The position numbers and the translations under genes were made by a program. Below are positions 10,133 to 21,587 of a stretch of 64,000 nt of DNA, piece by piece. Source of the DNA: Oxytricha trifallax. Lineage: Eukaryota > Ciliophora > Spirotrichea > Sporadotrichida > Oxytrichidae. The notes under the pieces were generated by a model that saw only the letters and a list, made by a program, of their open reading frames with translations, did no database searches and was not told the origin of the DNA. The DNA lies in the NCBI GenBank assembly GCA_000711775.1, contig ARYC01017706.1, positions 87,007-151,006 on the forward strand, in the 5' to 3' direction. Within the stretch, counting starts at the first letter, position 1. Every line of letters begins with the position of its first letter.

Positions 10133-10985
10133 AAATATCTGATCAATCAAAGCTATAATAATATTGGAGTATTCAAATAATTATTTAATTATCTCCATTT
10201 ATTTATAAATAAATTCTGAATAAAATTACAATCAGATATTTATAATTATTTTAAAAAATATTTTAAAACAATTATACATCTATTAATATAATATCGAAAG
10301 TATGAAATTAACTTTCTCACTATCAACCAAATGTAATTAACAACTAATTAATTAATAATATGTAAGTAAATAAGCTATAAAATAATGCTTATATATGTAA
10401 TATTATTAATATACTTTAATTAAATTGAATCTTAATTTTATCAATCAATTATTTCAAATTATTTTATTTAACATATTCTTAATTATTAATAATCAATATT
10501 AAAATTAAAAATAAATTTAAGAGCCAATATTACTATATATTATGCTAAATAATATAAAATTATTGTAAATCACATATTTAAAATAAATAATAATAATTTC
10601 AATGTCTTATAGTTAATAATAATCAGAAATACCGCATTAAAATAAATAAACACTCCATCCCATCTCAACTCTTAATAATTCCCATTAATTACAAATGGAT
10701 ACTTAGATAAAACCTTCATATTAAACGAGCCTTAGTTAAAATGTGTAGTAGTAGTAGAAGTAACAATTGAACTTTCAAAATTTAAATTATTCACACTTAT
10801 TGAGAAACTTATATACCTAAACTGGAATGATTACACCTCCTTAGTTTTATAATGGTAATCAATGTTCTCAAAACTAAAAAAATTAATTATTAATTAATAA
10901 AAAATTTACACTAAAAATTAATACAGTCAATTCCTTATAAATTTAGCTTTTAATTAAATTGCACATATAAATTGCTAAAACTCTG
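10133..10985. other. AT-rich intergenic
   Basis: Very AT-rich sequence between two plus-strand genes. No protein-like frame, hairpin family or RNA gene was recognised. Confidence 0.6.
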
Positions 10986-12791
10986 AACCAAATGGATTAT
11001 TAAGCCGATTTAAAAATACATTCAAAAATTTATTAATAAAAGAGCAAGATTAATCACAAATTAATAGTCAAAACAAGTCATTTATACTAAACAGAATAGG
11101 AATACATGAAGGGAAAGATAAACACATAAAAACATTAAATTTTAGGGATTTACCTGCTTTTATGCCAGTTAATTTCAAGGATCAAGTGAAATAATTACTA
11201 TGATTTTTATAATAATAATTTGTATATAATAATTTCAAATTATTCATGGAAATAATTACAGATAGAGAATAATTAAAGAGAAACAGACAACACATCGCAA
11301 ATTGATTTGAAAGGTTATCAACAAATAATATAAAATTAGTGCGAAATAATATAGCCTGAAAAAATAAAAAATTTTGATAAGGGTATCGCAATCATTTACA
11401 ACCCAACCTCTGGAAAAAGCAAAGAAATCTAAAAACTGATATAGGAATTCTTGGATAAAAGAAATATCAATCATTAATTTGATTAATGATTATTTTTATT
11501 TTTTCACAACATCATGAAATATCTCTATTATATTATTATTTAAAATTTGAATTTTTGACATTAATTTATAGCAACAGAAAGACTATATCATGCTATTGAC
11601 CTATGTCAAAAAGAGTTAGATTTATCAAAGTTTGACGCAATTATGCCAGTAGGGGGTGATGGTACTATTCACGAAGTAATCAATGGAATGCTAAGAAGAA
11701 AAGACAAAGCTAAATTGCCCATTATCATGGTTCCGAATGGAACTGGCAATCATATACATTCATATCATATTTAATAATTTATTAAATTCATAACTTGTGA
11801 ATGACTTTTGTGGCACATTTTACATTGACACTCCAGAATAAGCTCTCACCAATTTAGAAAATCCTAGTAAAATGAAGATTGATGTGCTTAGAGCGTTAAT
11901 TGATCATGAAAACGAAGAGTCTATACCACCTCATTTGTAAAAAGATCTTCATAGGTATTCAATTATTAATTCATGCATATCTCTCCCCGCTAGAGCAGCT
12001 GGCTTTGCCCCAAAAATTAAACATATTTTTGGATCATAAGCTTACGTAGTATCCACGGCAGGCTATATTTTATAAAATAATCATAATCATGATGCATTAA
12101 AATACTTTATTAGTTTTCATATTTTGACTCATAAACCAGATTACTATGACATATATATTGACAACAAGAAATACTTTGATAATCTTGACGTTTCCTGCAT
12201 ATTTGTAAATAATGGAAAACTTGGTGGTGGTAGAAATATTCTAAACAGTTTTGGTATAATCAATTTTTCATTTAAATACTGAAACTTTATATTACAGATA
12301 TTTCAAATTGATATAGAATTTAATTTTATATCAATGATGGACTTACAGAAATTGGAATTGTAACTAATATGTTCACAAAATATGGAATGATCAGAGGAAT
12401 CCCAATAATTTAGAAATTTTTCAATGGCGCAACTAAAGCAGGTGGGCTTCATGTTTATGATCAGGAAAATTATTAATTAGGAAGGGGCTAAGAAATCAAA
12501 ATAGTAAATAAAAACTATCTCCCATAGTCGCTGTCATCTTATAGTTTAGGCAATTTAAATAAATAGATGCAATTTTTATAGTAATTTTACCCCAAAAACA
12601 CAAAATGACATTATTAGATTGGAATAAGCAATTAAGAAGTGACAAAGAAGGCAGTAAGCTTAAATATAGATGGAGAGGCTTTTAAATTTCATGAATTTGT
12701 TAAATATACTGTACTACATAATGAAATTGAGATCATTGTTGACTATGAAAGACTTTTAAGGCAGTCTAAATATGATTTGACAAATGTTTGA
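10985..12791 (+). CDS. Sphingosine/diacylglycerol-type lipid kinase
   Basis: This is a member of the DAGK-catalytic/sphingosine kinase superfamily, which phosphorylates lipid alcohols with ATP. In order: an N-terminal region (RIGIHEGKDKHIKTLNF), the first nucleotide motif IAIIYNPTSGKSKE, then the glycine-rich signature IMPVGGDGTIHEVINGML, and PIIMVPNGTGNDF after IES removal. Further on come the accessory beta-domain pieces NLDVSCIFVNNGKLGGGRN, NDGLTEIGIV and SLNIDGEAFKFHEF, and TGA at 12789-12791. Three IESs with pointers of 11, 9 and 3 bp were found and each repairs the frame. The start is uncertain: ATG 10991 begins a different open frame, while the frame used here is open from about 10985 without an ATG until 11162. 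All catalytic motifs look intact. Confidence 0.85.
11188..11248. other. IES, 61 bp, pointer GAAATAATTAC
   Basis: An 11-bp repeat GAAATAATTAC stands at 11188-11198 and 11249-11259. Deletion joins VNFKDQVKQL to QIENNQRETD in frame; the unprocessed frame meets TGA. Confidence 0.9.
11472..11558. other. IES, 87 bp, pointer CATTAATTT
   Basis: CATTAATTT at 11472-11480 and 11559-11567. Deletion joins LDKRNINHQF to IATERLYHAI, linking the first and second kinase motifs; the segment contains in-frame TGA codons. Confidence 0.9.
11748..11799. other. IES, 52 bp, pointer AAT
   Basis: AAT at 11748-11750 and 11800-11802. Deletion restores the family signature NGTGNDF, which is split in the germline sequence. 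Confidence 0.8.
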
Positions 12792-13582
12792 ATAAATTTT
12801 TAATTGATTTATTGATACTTTATATTTTAGAAAACATACAAATAATATGATTACTTTTTCTAAATAATACTAAATTAAGTTATAAATTGATTTTACTAAC
12901 TTTATTTTACATTATATACTTAGAATATTATACAACCTGTTATTGAGATTATTTATAATTTTAAAAAAATAAGATCTTCTAAAGAAATGATAAATTGTGA
13001 ATAATAATTATCAATTGAAATAAAATATAGTATCCATGATTTTATTAAAATATTAAGTCCAAATAGTATAAACTTCTTTTAGATTCTAAATTATTTGAAT
13101 TTTTGCATTTAAAGCCATTTCTCACTGTTATTTTCTGACCTTATGTCTTGTTTCAATTTCTACCATCTTAGGTAATAAAGAACTTACAAAAATAATTTTC
13201 TATTATTTTCTAGTTTAAGATACAGTCAGAATTTAAGCTTAAATTAAGTTTAAAAATTGCACTTTTAATTCATAAATTCTTAATTACCTAATTAAAAAAT
13301 AGTAAATTTCCAAAATAAAATTAGATTTCTGAAATTTTTTTGAGTAAAAGAATTAATCTCTTTAAGATTAAGCCTATAAATAAGCTATAGAAATAGGGAA
13401 TAAGTAAATCTTTGTAGATTAATAAATATTACTGACTTAATTTAAAAAATACCTGTTGTAAAGTTTATATAGATCTTATTTAATAACATAATAGTTTTCA
13501 ACTAAATAATTTCTTCTTTATTTATATTGAATGATGATTTTTATTTTTAAATCCAAATTATATTATTTAATTAGATTTTTGC
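12792..13582. other. AT-rich convergent intergenic
   Basis: The sequence lies between the 3' ends of the lipid kinase (plus) and the Vid27-like gene (minus). It is strongly AT-rich with no recognisable gene. The last coding piece and the TGA of the minus gene may lie here behind an unresolved IES, because the recognisable C-terminus is not followed directly by TGA. Confidence 0.5.
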
Positions 13583-16500
13583 TTAGAATGTGACAAGAAC
13601 CTTTTCCTCATTGTTGAACTAAAACTGACCATCGACTGCTGGTTGAGGCAACTTCTTTATCTTGTAGCTGCGTAACACACCTCTCTTCACTTTGTTGAAG
13701 AGTATTTATAAATATGAAGTATATTAGAACCAATAGATACAAAAGATTATTATATTAAATTGAAGTTCCAAGTGATAAGCAAATCACCACATGAAGTGAC
13801 AATAGAATCTTCCACTATATTATCCCCATTGTTAAATCTAGCTGGAGTGAAGTTAATCTATAATATATTTCACAATATAACTTATTAGGAAACCTTGTTG
13901 TATTATACTTGATCTGATACTTAATGATATCTTGTGGTTTAAGACTAAGTTTAAGTGGCGCAGGTTTCTCCTTGCCCATGCTCTTAGCGAAGCCACTGCT
14001 TCCATCGCTTATGGTGGTTGGGATGACTAGCAGGTAAGTCTGACAGGAGGCTAGAATCCACTGCTCATCTTGTGAAATGTCGATGGATTGGATTCTTTCA
14101 CCAAGACCTGGGAGGAGAGTCTTGGCGTTCTGACCGAGTTGCTTGTATAATCTCACTGCGCCATCTACACTTCCTAACGCAAAAGCTCCTCCCATTTAAG
14201 TTTATAACATGGTATATGTAAGGAAAAGATTAATAATAATAAGCAATGATTGTTGTGGAAATGCTGCTGAAATTCACATTTGTTTTGTAGGTTTTAGCAT
14301 CGACCACGTTGTTACCACTCTCTCTAGGATCAAGTCTGTATATTCCTTATGGATAAGAAACAAATTATTAGTATTGCGAAATAAATAACAAATTAAAATT
14401 AATCAGATTTTAATGGATCTAGCCCCATGAAAGTATTGATTTTCTCCCTCTATCCATTTTTAGTTTCATTACTGAGCTTCTGGAAGTTTATTACATCTTT
14501 GCCTGTTTTCAATTATTAAACTATTTTCCCTGTCTCCAAGTCAAACATGAATAAAATACAATATATAAGCTTAATAAATATTATCAATAAGCTTATTTTA
14601 AGGCAATTCATATATTTATTAATCAAAGTTTAAAATGAACAATTGCGAATTCTCTTTTTCATTGTTGAAGATCAAATTAGACTCGTTATTAGCCAAAATG
14701 AGATTTTGAGGTACTATCTAATTGCCGTTTTGGTCCTTCAGAGCTGGCAAGTCGAGTGTGTGCTGAAGTCTCTAATGCTCATATTCATTTCCGAAGCCAC
14801 TCTCTTCTGCGTTTTGATAGACTTTCACGATTGGGCCATTTAGAATAAAAGTACGGTCGTAGGTTTAAGCCTGTACTAATTCCTTGTTCACTCCATACAT
14901 CTTATCTCCTTATTATAATAGTTTATTGTATCACACATAAATGTACTTGAACATCTATTTGTGATACTGAAAAGTTTTACTTATAAATAACTTGCCTTCC
15001 TCATCACCATAGTCATCATCATCTTCAATAACTTATTGCTATTTACCACTGCGCTTATGACTGGGTTGTTTTTCTTCTTCATCATCGTTATTAGAGTATC
15101 TAGCTCCTTACTTGCGTTCTTCACCACTGGAGTAGCCTCTGTACTCATCATCATTGCCTCCTTTATCATCATCATAATCACTTTTGTAGGAGATCTGTGA
15201 TTGGTCAATGAGTGAGAGAAGTCTGTGAAAGTCATCTTCATCTTCTTAGTGAAGGTGAACTGGTTGCATTTTACCTTGTTTGTTTTGCTATTGCCCCCCA
15301 ACATTCATTAAAACCGCAACAAAAAACCTATTTTTATAGTATTATTAATAACTATTTTTTATGATTGTAATCTTACTGTGTTAATCTTGGATCTGATGGA
15401 TATATACCCATATCGAAGTCATACTCATCAACCATATCTTCCTCAATTTCTTTCATTTCAACATCTGGAACGCCTCCCCTAGCATAGTTACTCTCTAGCT
15501 ACTATTCCAAATAGGAATTGTCCTCTTTCTCCACAGCTTTTTCATATTGTTGTTAGTTTTACACTTCAAAGAAGCATTTTGTCAAAACACCCCTCAAATT
15601 TGCCAAGTCTTATTCTCTGTAAATTTTGAACACGTAACCGGGGATAATTAATTAAAGATATCACTGAAATTTTATCAAACATTTTTATAGATAGATTGGG
15701 ATAAATTTAGAGCCTTTTCTAGGGTTTCCGATGAAGTTAAGCTACATATCTCTAGAGCTCAGCTAAATATCACTATTCGCTGAAGCTGTGATTGCTTTCC
15801 TTGTGTAAGATATTTTTCCAGTTTTATCTATGATATTGATCATGTACTCAAATTTATTATTAAAATATATTAATTTTGAGACCACTAAATATTTTGAAAC
15901 TAACTTAATTTAACTTTTTTTCATAACTTTTAATTAAAAACATTTTTTTATATTTTAGGAATACATTCGAAATTGGGAAATTAATTTAAATTAAATTAAT
16001 TATAAATAAAAATCTTGGCAGTTAAAGTTGGCCAATTTAAACGATCTTGGGCTCATTCGATAGAGAATTCAAAATTAGCTGGACTTTACTATTGGCAGTA
16101 CTATTTTATCGCATCCCTGGAGCGAGATAACTCCACTTTAATTAAACATCTCTAAATTCATTAAACTATACCCTCACATTAAAGTGAAGTTATCTCGCTT
16201 CAGGGATGTGATAAAATAGTACCGCCAATAATAAAGTCCAGCTAATTTTGAATTCTCTATCGAATGAGCCCAAGATCGTTTAAATTGGCCAACTTTAACT
16301 GCCAAGATTTTTATTTATAATTAATTTAATTTAAATTAATTTCCCAATTTCGAATGTATTCCTACAATACTAAATTTGCCCTTCGACTTTGAGTCAGATC
16401 CTTGTGAAGTTACCTGGTCAATGCAAAGAAAGATATCTTTTGCTCTTGTAATGTTCTCATCTATAAATGGAGAGTACTCCAGCAAATCACCCTCAATCTG

Positions 16501-17761
16501 AATCATTCTCTGAGTTATTTAAAGTTTGACTTCTTCATCCAACTTCTTTATCTCATCTTTCATTACATCTAGAGAACTCATTTTCTTAATCAACTCATCG
16601 ATTTCGTTCTAGTTGTACTTCTTTACAGGGGGCTTCTTGGTAGCAATCAAATTCTATATTAATTAACAAATAAATGCGAAAAAGAACTGTCTCTAAATTA
16701 TTTAAAAAAACACATCAATCTGTTGTCTCACATTTTTCTTTTATCTGACTGCTTAATCTGCAGTTGTAGAGCCGAAAGCCCCTACTAGATCATTCTACTT
16801 GATCATAAAGTCAAGTGTGGTCTCACATTAGTATTTCATATAGTCTCTCTTAGCCACTTAGGTGTAGTTTTTGCCTTCATTTAGTGCCAGCAGAATATAA
16901 CAGATTGTAGTCTTGAATTGATCAAATTGCTCTTTCTGGTCTCTTTCTTTCTCCTTATCAATTAATAACAAGAGTTTTCACTGTTTGTATAATAATTACC
17001 ACACATGATTTGCATAAAAATTCTGACAAAAAAGCATTTTATTAGATGTTTATCTTTGCCATCAAAGATACACTCAATGGAATAAACGAGTCTCTGATCA
17101 AGATACAAAAATGCGTAACCCTGCACCGTATCCTCTCCATCCTCTGTGAACCCAGTATATGAAATAAGCTGCATATCTTAAGTAATAGGAAGTCTCTTCA
17201 ATGGTTCTTGCTCTACAAGAATAAATCAATATTTAGACAACAAATTTATCGCTTACCTTAATTCGCATCATAATCTTCGTTGGTTATACACATTACAATG
17301 AGAGTGTGCTTCACTCCTTCGATCAGTATCTCTTCAGTCTTTAGTGATAGGTTGCCATTCATAAAACTATAGATATGCGTTAGAAATTATTCATATTGAA
17401 AGGTGGTTAATGTGTTGCAGAGAAAATTAGTTGTACTGATAAACTTACATTGTTTCTTTAATCTAGCCTCCTTGATGTCTGGGTTTTACTTATATATAAA
17501 AACAGATTCCAATATTACTGACCTCATTCCCATGAAATGATAATTAAGTTCATTTCTATGAGTAATTCAATTTAAATTAAGTTTGATCTGACAAAACTGC
17601 ACTTCATCGACTGTGATGCTTAAAATAGCTTCAAAGTCCTCCATTTTTAAGATTTTAGTCAGGTCATTAGGAGAATACTACCCACTTTTGCCCTTTTCTT
17701 TCTGATTTTAGGTCTAGGCGGGATCACCTCCCTGCCCAAACATTTTTCTAAAGTATTCCAT
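13583..17761 (-). CDS. VID27: Vid27-like protein
   Basis: Vid27 proteins are cytoplasmic beta-propeller proteins linked in yeast to vacuolar import and degradation; their biochemical role is unsettled. The C-terminal half shows the family's signature pieces in order: MFDLETGKIV, NTFMGLDPLKS, GIYRLDPRESG, TYKTNVNFSSISTT, GGAFALGSVDGAVRLYKQLG, KTLLPGLGERIQSIDIS, QWILASCQTYLLVIP, FTPARFNNG and IVTSCGDLLITWNF. The ATG is at 17761-17759 (MEYFRKMFGQGG). IESs at 13695-13759, 15850-16371 and 17542-17574 were resolved by pointers. The middle of the gene also has acidic stretches, as in the family. After KVLVTF the codon is TAA, which here means Gln, so the real end is probably behind another IES. Confidence 0.88.
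13695..13759. other. IES, 65 bp, pointer TTGAAG
   Basis: TTGAAG at 13695-13700 and 13760-13765. On the minus strand deletion joins LLITWNFN to KVKRGVLRSYKIKK, the expected Vid27 order, and avoids a frame break. Confidence 0.85.
15850..16371. other. Long IES, 522 bp, pointer AAATTT, carrying a palindrome
   Basis: AAATTT stands at 15850-15855 and 16372-16377. Removing 522 bp joins SKSKGKF to EYMINIIDKTGK in frame on the minus strand. The interior is dominated by the palindrome 15956-16364, so a foldback element appears to be, or to have entered, an IES. Confidence 0.8.
15956..16364. repeat. 409-bp near-perfect palindrome
   Basis: The arms run from TAGGAATACATTCG inward to CCACTTTAA and return as the inverted copy, with a loop of about 37 bp near 16160. 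Only a few mismatches are seen (for example TGGCAG versus TGGCGG near the tips of the arms). No coding capacity is seen. The sequence is unrelated to the other two palindromes in the window. Confidence 0.9.
17542..17574. other. IES, 33 bp, pointer AATTAAGTT
   Basis: AATTAAGTT at 17542-17550 and 17575-17583. The minus frame through the segment contains TGA; removal joins EVQFCQIKL to NYHFMGMRSV. Confidence 0.85.
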
Positions 17762-18121
17762 ATTTAAATAAATTTTGATTTCAATTACAAAGATTTAAGA
17801 TTATACATTTTCCAAAAAGATATGCATTTATACTAATGTATGTTAATAATTTTATTTATATAGAGAATTCTTTAAAATTAAGAGACTAAAGTCATAAATT
17901 ATTAAAAAATAGAGGGAAAAATATATTTTCGTACTATTATTAAAATAAAATTAACATTTTTTTTATATATATATATAATTAATTAATTCTTATTTTTTAA
18001 TATTTCTCCAATATGCATGGAGAGTATTTATATGTATTAAATAATTTTAAAACTCACTTGTGAAAATCACAATAAATTAAAATCTAGAAATAAAAATTAA
18101 AATATATAAAGCATAATTAAA
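17762..18121. promoter_or_regulatory. Divergent promoter region
   Basis: A 360-bp AT-rich spacer between two divergent start codons. It must hold the 5' flanks of both genes. No specific element could be named. Confidence 0.4.
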
Positions 18122-19326
18122 ATGTTCTTAGAGTCCAAATCTAAATTTGACTGGCACAGACCCCAGACAACTGCAGGTGTTTCAGGTGGCTTCAGAGCTA
18201 CAGTTTAGCAAGATAACTTTGCAAGTTGGTCATCAAGCAACATGTATAGAACAAGTTACAACGACATGAGTATTAAGGTAAGTTATTATAATTAAATGGA
18301 AAAGATTTGTTTGTATGTGGTTTGAGGGGATGGTAAAAATGGAATGTTTGAGGAATGGTTATATTGGGATTTTTATTTCAAAACTATATTGAGAATTAAA
18401 GAAAAGTACTAATTGAGTTACTTAACTGAGATACACGAAAGGAATTCTTAATTAATTACCTTTGACACAATACTTATATCTAAATTCTATAAAAAAATAA
18501 CTACATATTTAATGGAAGTATCTTAACAAATTCTATATAGACACCAGTGTAAAATAAAAATCATGTCATTCCAGGATATTAAGGATACGTTCCATCTAAG
18601 GGGCCAGATAATGAATTAGGCGGTACATTTACAACTTTAAGCAGAAGATGTTTAATAGATTATTTTTAATGAAATTATATAAGAATATTTATCCAAATAT
18701 GTTTTACCAGAGAAAGAGTAGATAAGAGACCTCACTTTAACGGAACTGCAAGGTAATAACTAAAATTCTTAGTTAAACGGTCTATTAATCAAATTTATAG
18801 TTTTAATTTCACATAAGTTCCACCAAAGTAAGATGATACTCTTCGTGCCACTACTCATAAATATGGAAAGCAAACCATTCCAGTCCCTCATCCCAATTAG
18901 GACACTCCAGGTGGATCAAGAGCCTGGTCTACATCTTCTAGAGAATTCTTTGGAACTATTTCATGTTTTTTTTTAACAGCACCAAGATTCAGAGTGAAGT
19001 AGAACTTCAGATCAAGACTATCGCAAGCCGACGCTGATTTTGATCATATGCTTAAAGATAGCGCAAGAGGCAAGGGAAAGGTTACAGCCAGTGGGTTTGC
19101 AACTGCCATGACTTTATTCGATGGAACTACCTGGGTGCCAGAGAAAAATATGCATACCGATAAACATAGAACCTTATACATTAATTTTATTCAAATAACC
19201 CAAGGGTTTATGGTGAGAACTGAATATAGAAATAGATTTAACTAGGCAAAGCCTTTCCATAAAGTGCAATTGAGACATTCTATCTACTAACTCCCTAAGA
19301 AGGTCTTAGTTTATGATAAACAATGA
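18122..19326 (+). CDS. Axonemal/microtubule-inner-protein-like protein with IPGYxGxxP motif
   Basis: ATG is at 18122 and TGA at 19324-19326. The second exon carries HVIPGYQGYVPSKG, the IPGYxGxxP motif typical of DUF2475/FAM166 (CIMIP2)-type ciliary microtubule inner proteins. Later pieces are THKYGKQTIPVPHPN and TPGGSRAWSTSSREFFG, a type of spaced Gly/Pro/Tyr motif common in such proteins, then MLKDSARGKGKVTASGFATAM and AKPFHKVQLRHSIYQLPKK at the C-terminus. A GT-AG intron lies at 18278-18540; shorter breaks near 18650-18715, 18760-18800, 18960-18980 and 19160-19220 are IESs or introns not resolved. An axonemal role is inferred from the motif only. A decayed copy lies at 22,900-23,760. Confidence 0.7.
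18278..18540 (+). other. Spliceosomal intron, 263 nt
   Basis: GTAAGT at the 5' end and CTATATAG at the 3' end; splicing joins NDMSIK to TPVQNKNHVIPGY in phase 0. Confidence 0.75.
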
Positions 19327-21037
19327 AGTTCACTGTAATCCCACTTTATAGAATAGTGACAAAAAAGTTTTAAAATTTCGAAAATAAATAATCAAATTTA
19401 TGAGAAAAATCAATATTACTATTCTAAAGAGGCAAATACAAAAACTTAACATAAAATAAAATAATGCTCTATTTACTAAAATTATTTATTTAAGAATCTT
19501 TTAATTACAAAAAATTACAGTTATAAGTAAGATTATATATTCTATAAAAATTTAATGCAACTTTTAAGCTAGTTACTATAATTATAAAATTTAAAGGTTA
19601 TGACAATGAAAAAACTTTAATAATCTTTTAGAAATGAAATCAAGATTGTAAAATTATTAATTTTAACTCTTAATTATATAAATTGATTATAAACTTATAG
19701 ATAATACCTAATTACTTTTATATTAAATTTAAAATATCAAGTGTGAGTAAATTATATCCATAATTAAAATGATTTCTTCAAAAATTCATCCATTTTATAT
19801 GTAATATAATGGTTTATTATTTAAAAAAACACTGCTTTTGCAATATTTTCAGATTTGCTTTTATTTAAATGTGATTATAAAAAAGTGTAAATTTTTATTA
19901 TTATATAGAATAATAAACATATAAATACTTATAATAATTAGCTATGAAAAATTTATATCTTTTAATTAAATTTATAAATATAAAAATTGATTGAATTTCT
20001 AATTAAAAGAAGCCATCATATATCAGGATAGAATATAAATGTAATATCAATTAAAGAGGATTCTTAATTAAATTAATAATAATTTATTATGGTCGAAAGA
20101 TAAAACTAGGAAGACTGGACTTTCCCTGACTATTCAAAATAAATTTACATAACTTTAAATATAATATAAGTATTTTATAATTTTATACATTTTGATGTTG
20201 AATTTTAAATTTATATTGATTATTATTGGCAATAATTTGAATTTAGAAAACACTATATTTCAATATGTAGCTAATAATTACTTCTTATTTAATGAAAATT
20301 CTTATGAGGTTTTATCAAGAAAAATACAAATTTATATAAGGTAATTAAATCACCAAAAATTAATTATCTATAAATATAAACAATTATTAAAAAGTTATAT
20401 AACTTTGTTTAATAAGTAAGTTAAATATTTTAATTTTAAATGCCTAATTAATATTTTTTGCATAATAAGTGGAGGTGACGATCGTTCAGGGTATCTAAAA
20501 CCTAGGGCAGTTCAAAATGGAGGATATATTAAATTTTAGAATAATTTTACGAATTCGATTAAATTTTTGTATAAATCAAAAAATTAATCAAAAAATGCAA
20601 AAAATCTTGGCAGAAATTAAGCACAGCCTACAGTAAGACGATGCCTAGACCAAAATTGCCACAACATTGTATAATTATCTGGGAAACTATTATTGCAAAA
20701 TATATTAATATTATATTTTAATAAATAAATTTACCTATGTGCCATAGTATATAAAATTAAGAGAATTTTAATTAGAAACCTATATTTTTATAATAATATC
20801 ATTTTTTTAAGGCAGTTAAACAAATTATTAAGAGTATATTGTGTTTTTTAAGATTTATTTTTTTAAATTAAAATTTAATAAATATTTTTAAAACAATTGT
20901 AACAAAATTTTCATTATTTACCAAATAATAAAGGAGAGAAATTGATATTAAACAATTTTTAAATATGTAAGGCCTTTCAAAAATTATAGAGATTATATGA
21001 ATTTACAGTTTAATATCCTTAAAAAATTGCTAAAGGC
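19327..21037. other. AT-rich intergenic with a short coding-like island
   Basis: Most of this stretch is extremely AT-rich. A less AT-rich island at about 20,470-20,690 reads SGGDDRSGYLKPRAVQNGG and, in another frame, MQKILAEIKHSLQQDDAQTK. It may be a stray gene fragment of an unlinked locus. No start, stop or homology could be fixed. Confidence 0.35.
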
Positions 21038-21587
21038 GAAGCATCCTCCCCCCATAATGTATATCTTTTTATTTTGTAGTCTAATATTGATTTAAACTCT
21101 GATTAATGGTAGCAAATGATCATGGTCTACGCGAGCAATAGTTTTCGAGCTATGGCCACTTATAAGTAAAAAATATAATAATAATAACAATTTAATTGAC
21201 ATTTTATAAACTTATCGATTTATGTGAAGATTAAGTAATTTAAACAAAATTAAATTAATCTTAGCTTAATTATTACAATCAAATTACAACTAATTGATAT
21301 TAATTTTGATTATTAAGAGAAAATCAATATCAATTAGTTGTAATTTGATTGTAATAATTAAAGTAAGATTAATTTAATTTGTTAAATTACTTAATCTTCA
21401 CATAAATCGATAAGTTTATAAAATGTCAATTAAATTGTTATTATTATTATATTTTTTACTTATAAGTGGCCATAGCTCGAAAACTATTGCTCGCGTAGAT
21501 CATGATCATTTGCTACCATTAATCAGAGTTTAAATCAATATTAGACTACAAAATAAAAAGATATACATTATGGGGGGAGGATGCTTC
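21038..21587. repeat. 550-bp near-perfect palindrome (foldback element)
   Basis: The left arm starts GAAGCATCCTCCCCCCATAA and the right arm ends with its inverted copy; the centre is near 21,312. Arms are almost identical over about 265 bp, differing by a few bases (GTCTACGCG versus CGCGTAGAT). Like the insert in the TBE kinase it has a G/C run close to each end, but the sequence is different. It lies between the IPGY gene and its decayed copy. No target duplication is obvious. Confidence 0.88.

Noticed and set aside
11182..11474. Overlapping minus ORFs
   Set aside because: They are antisense shadows over the lipid-kinase coding piece and its IES on the plus strand.
14981..15304. Met/Thr-rich minus ORF
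   Set aside because: It is out of frame with the Vid27-like gene; the true frame in this region gives acidic coding sequence.
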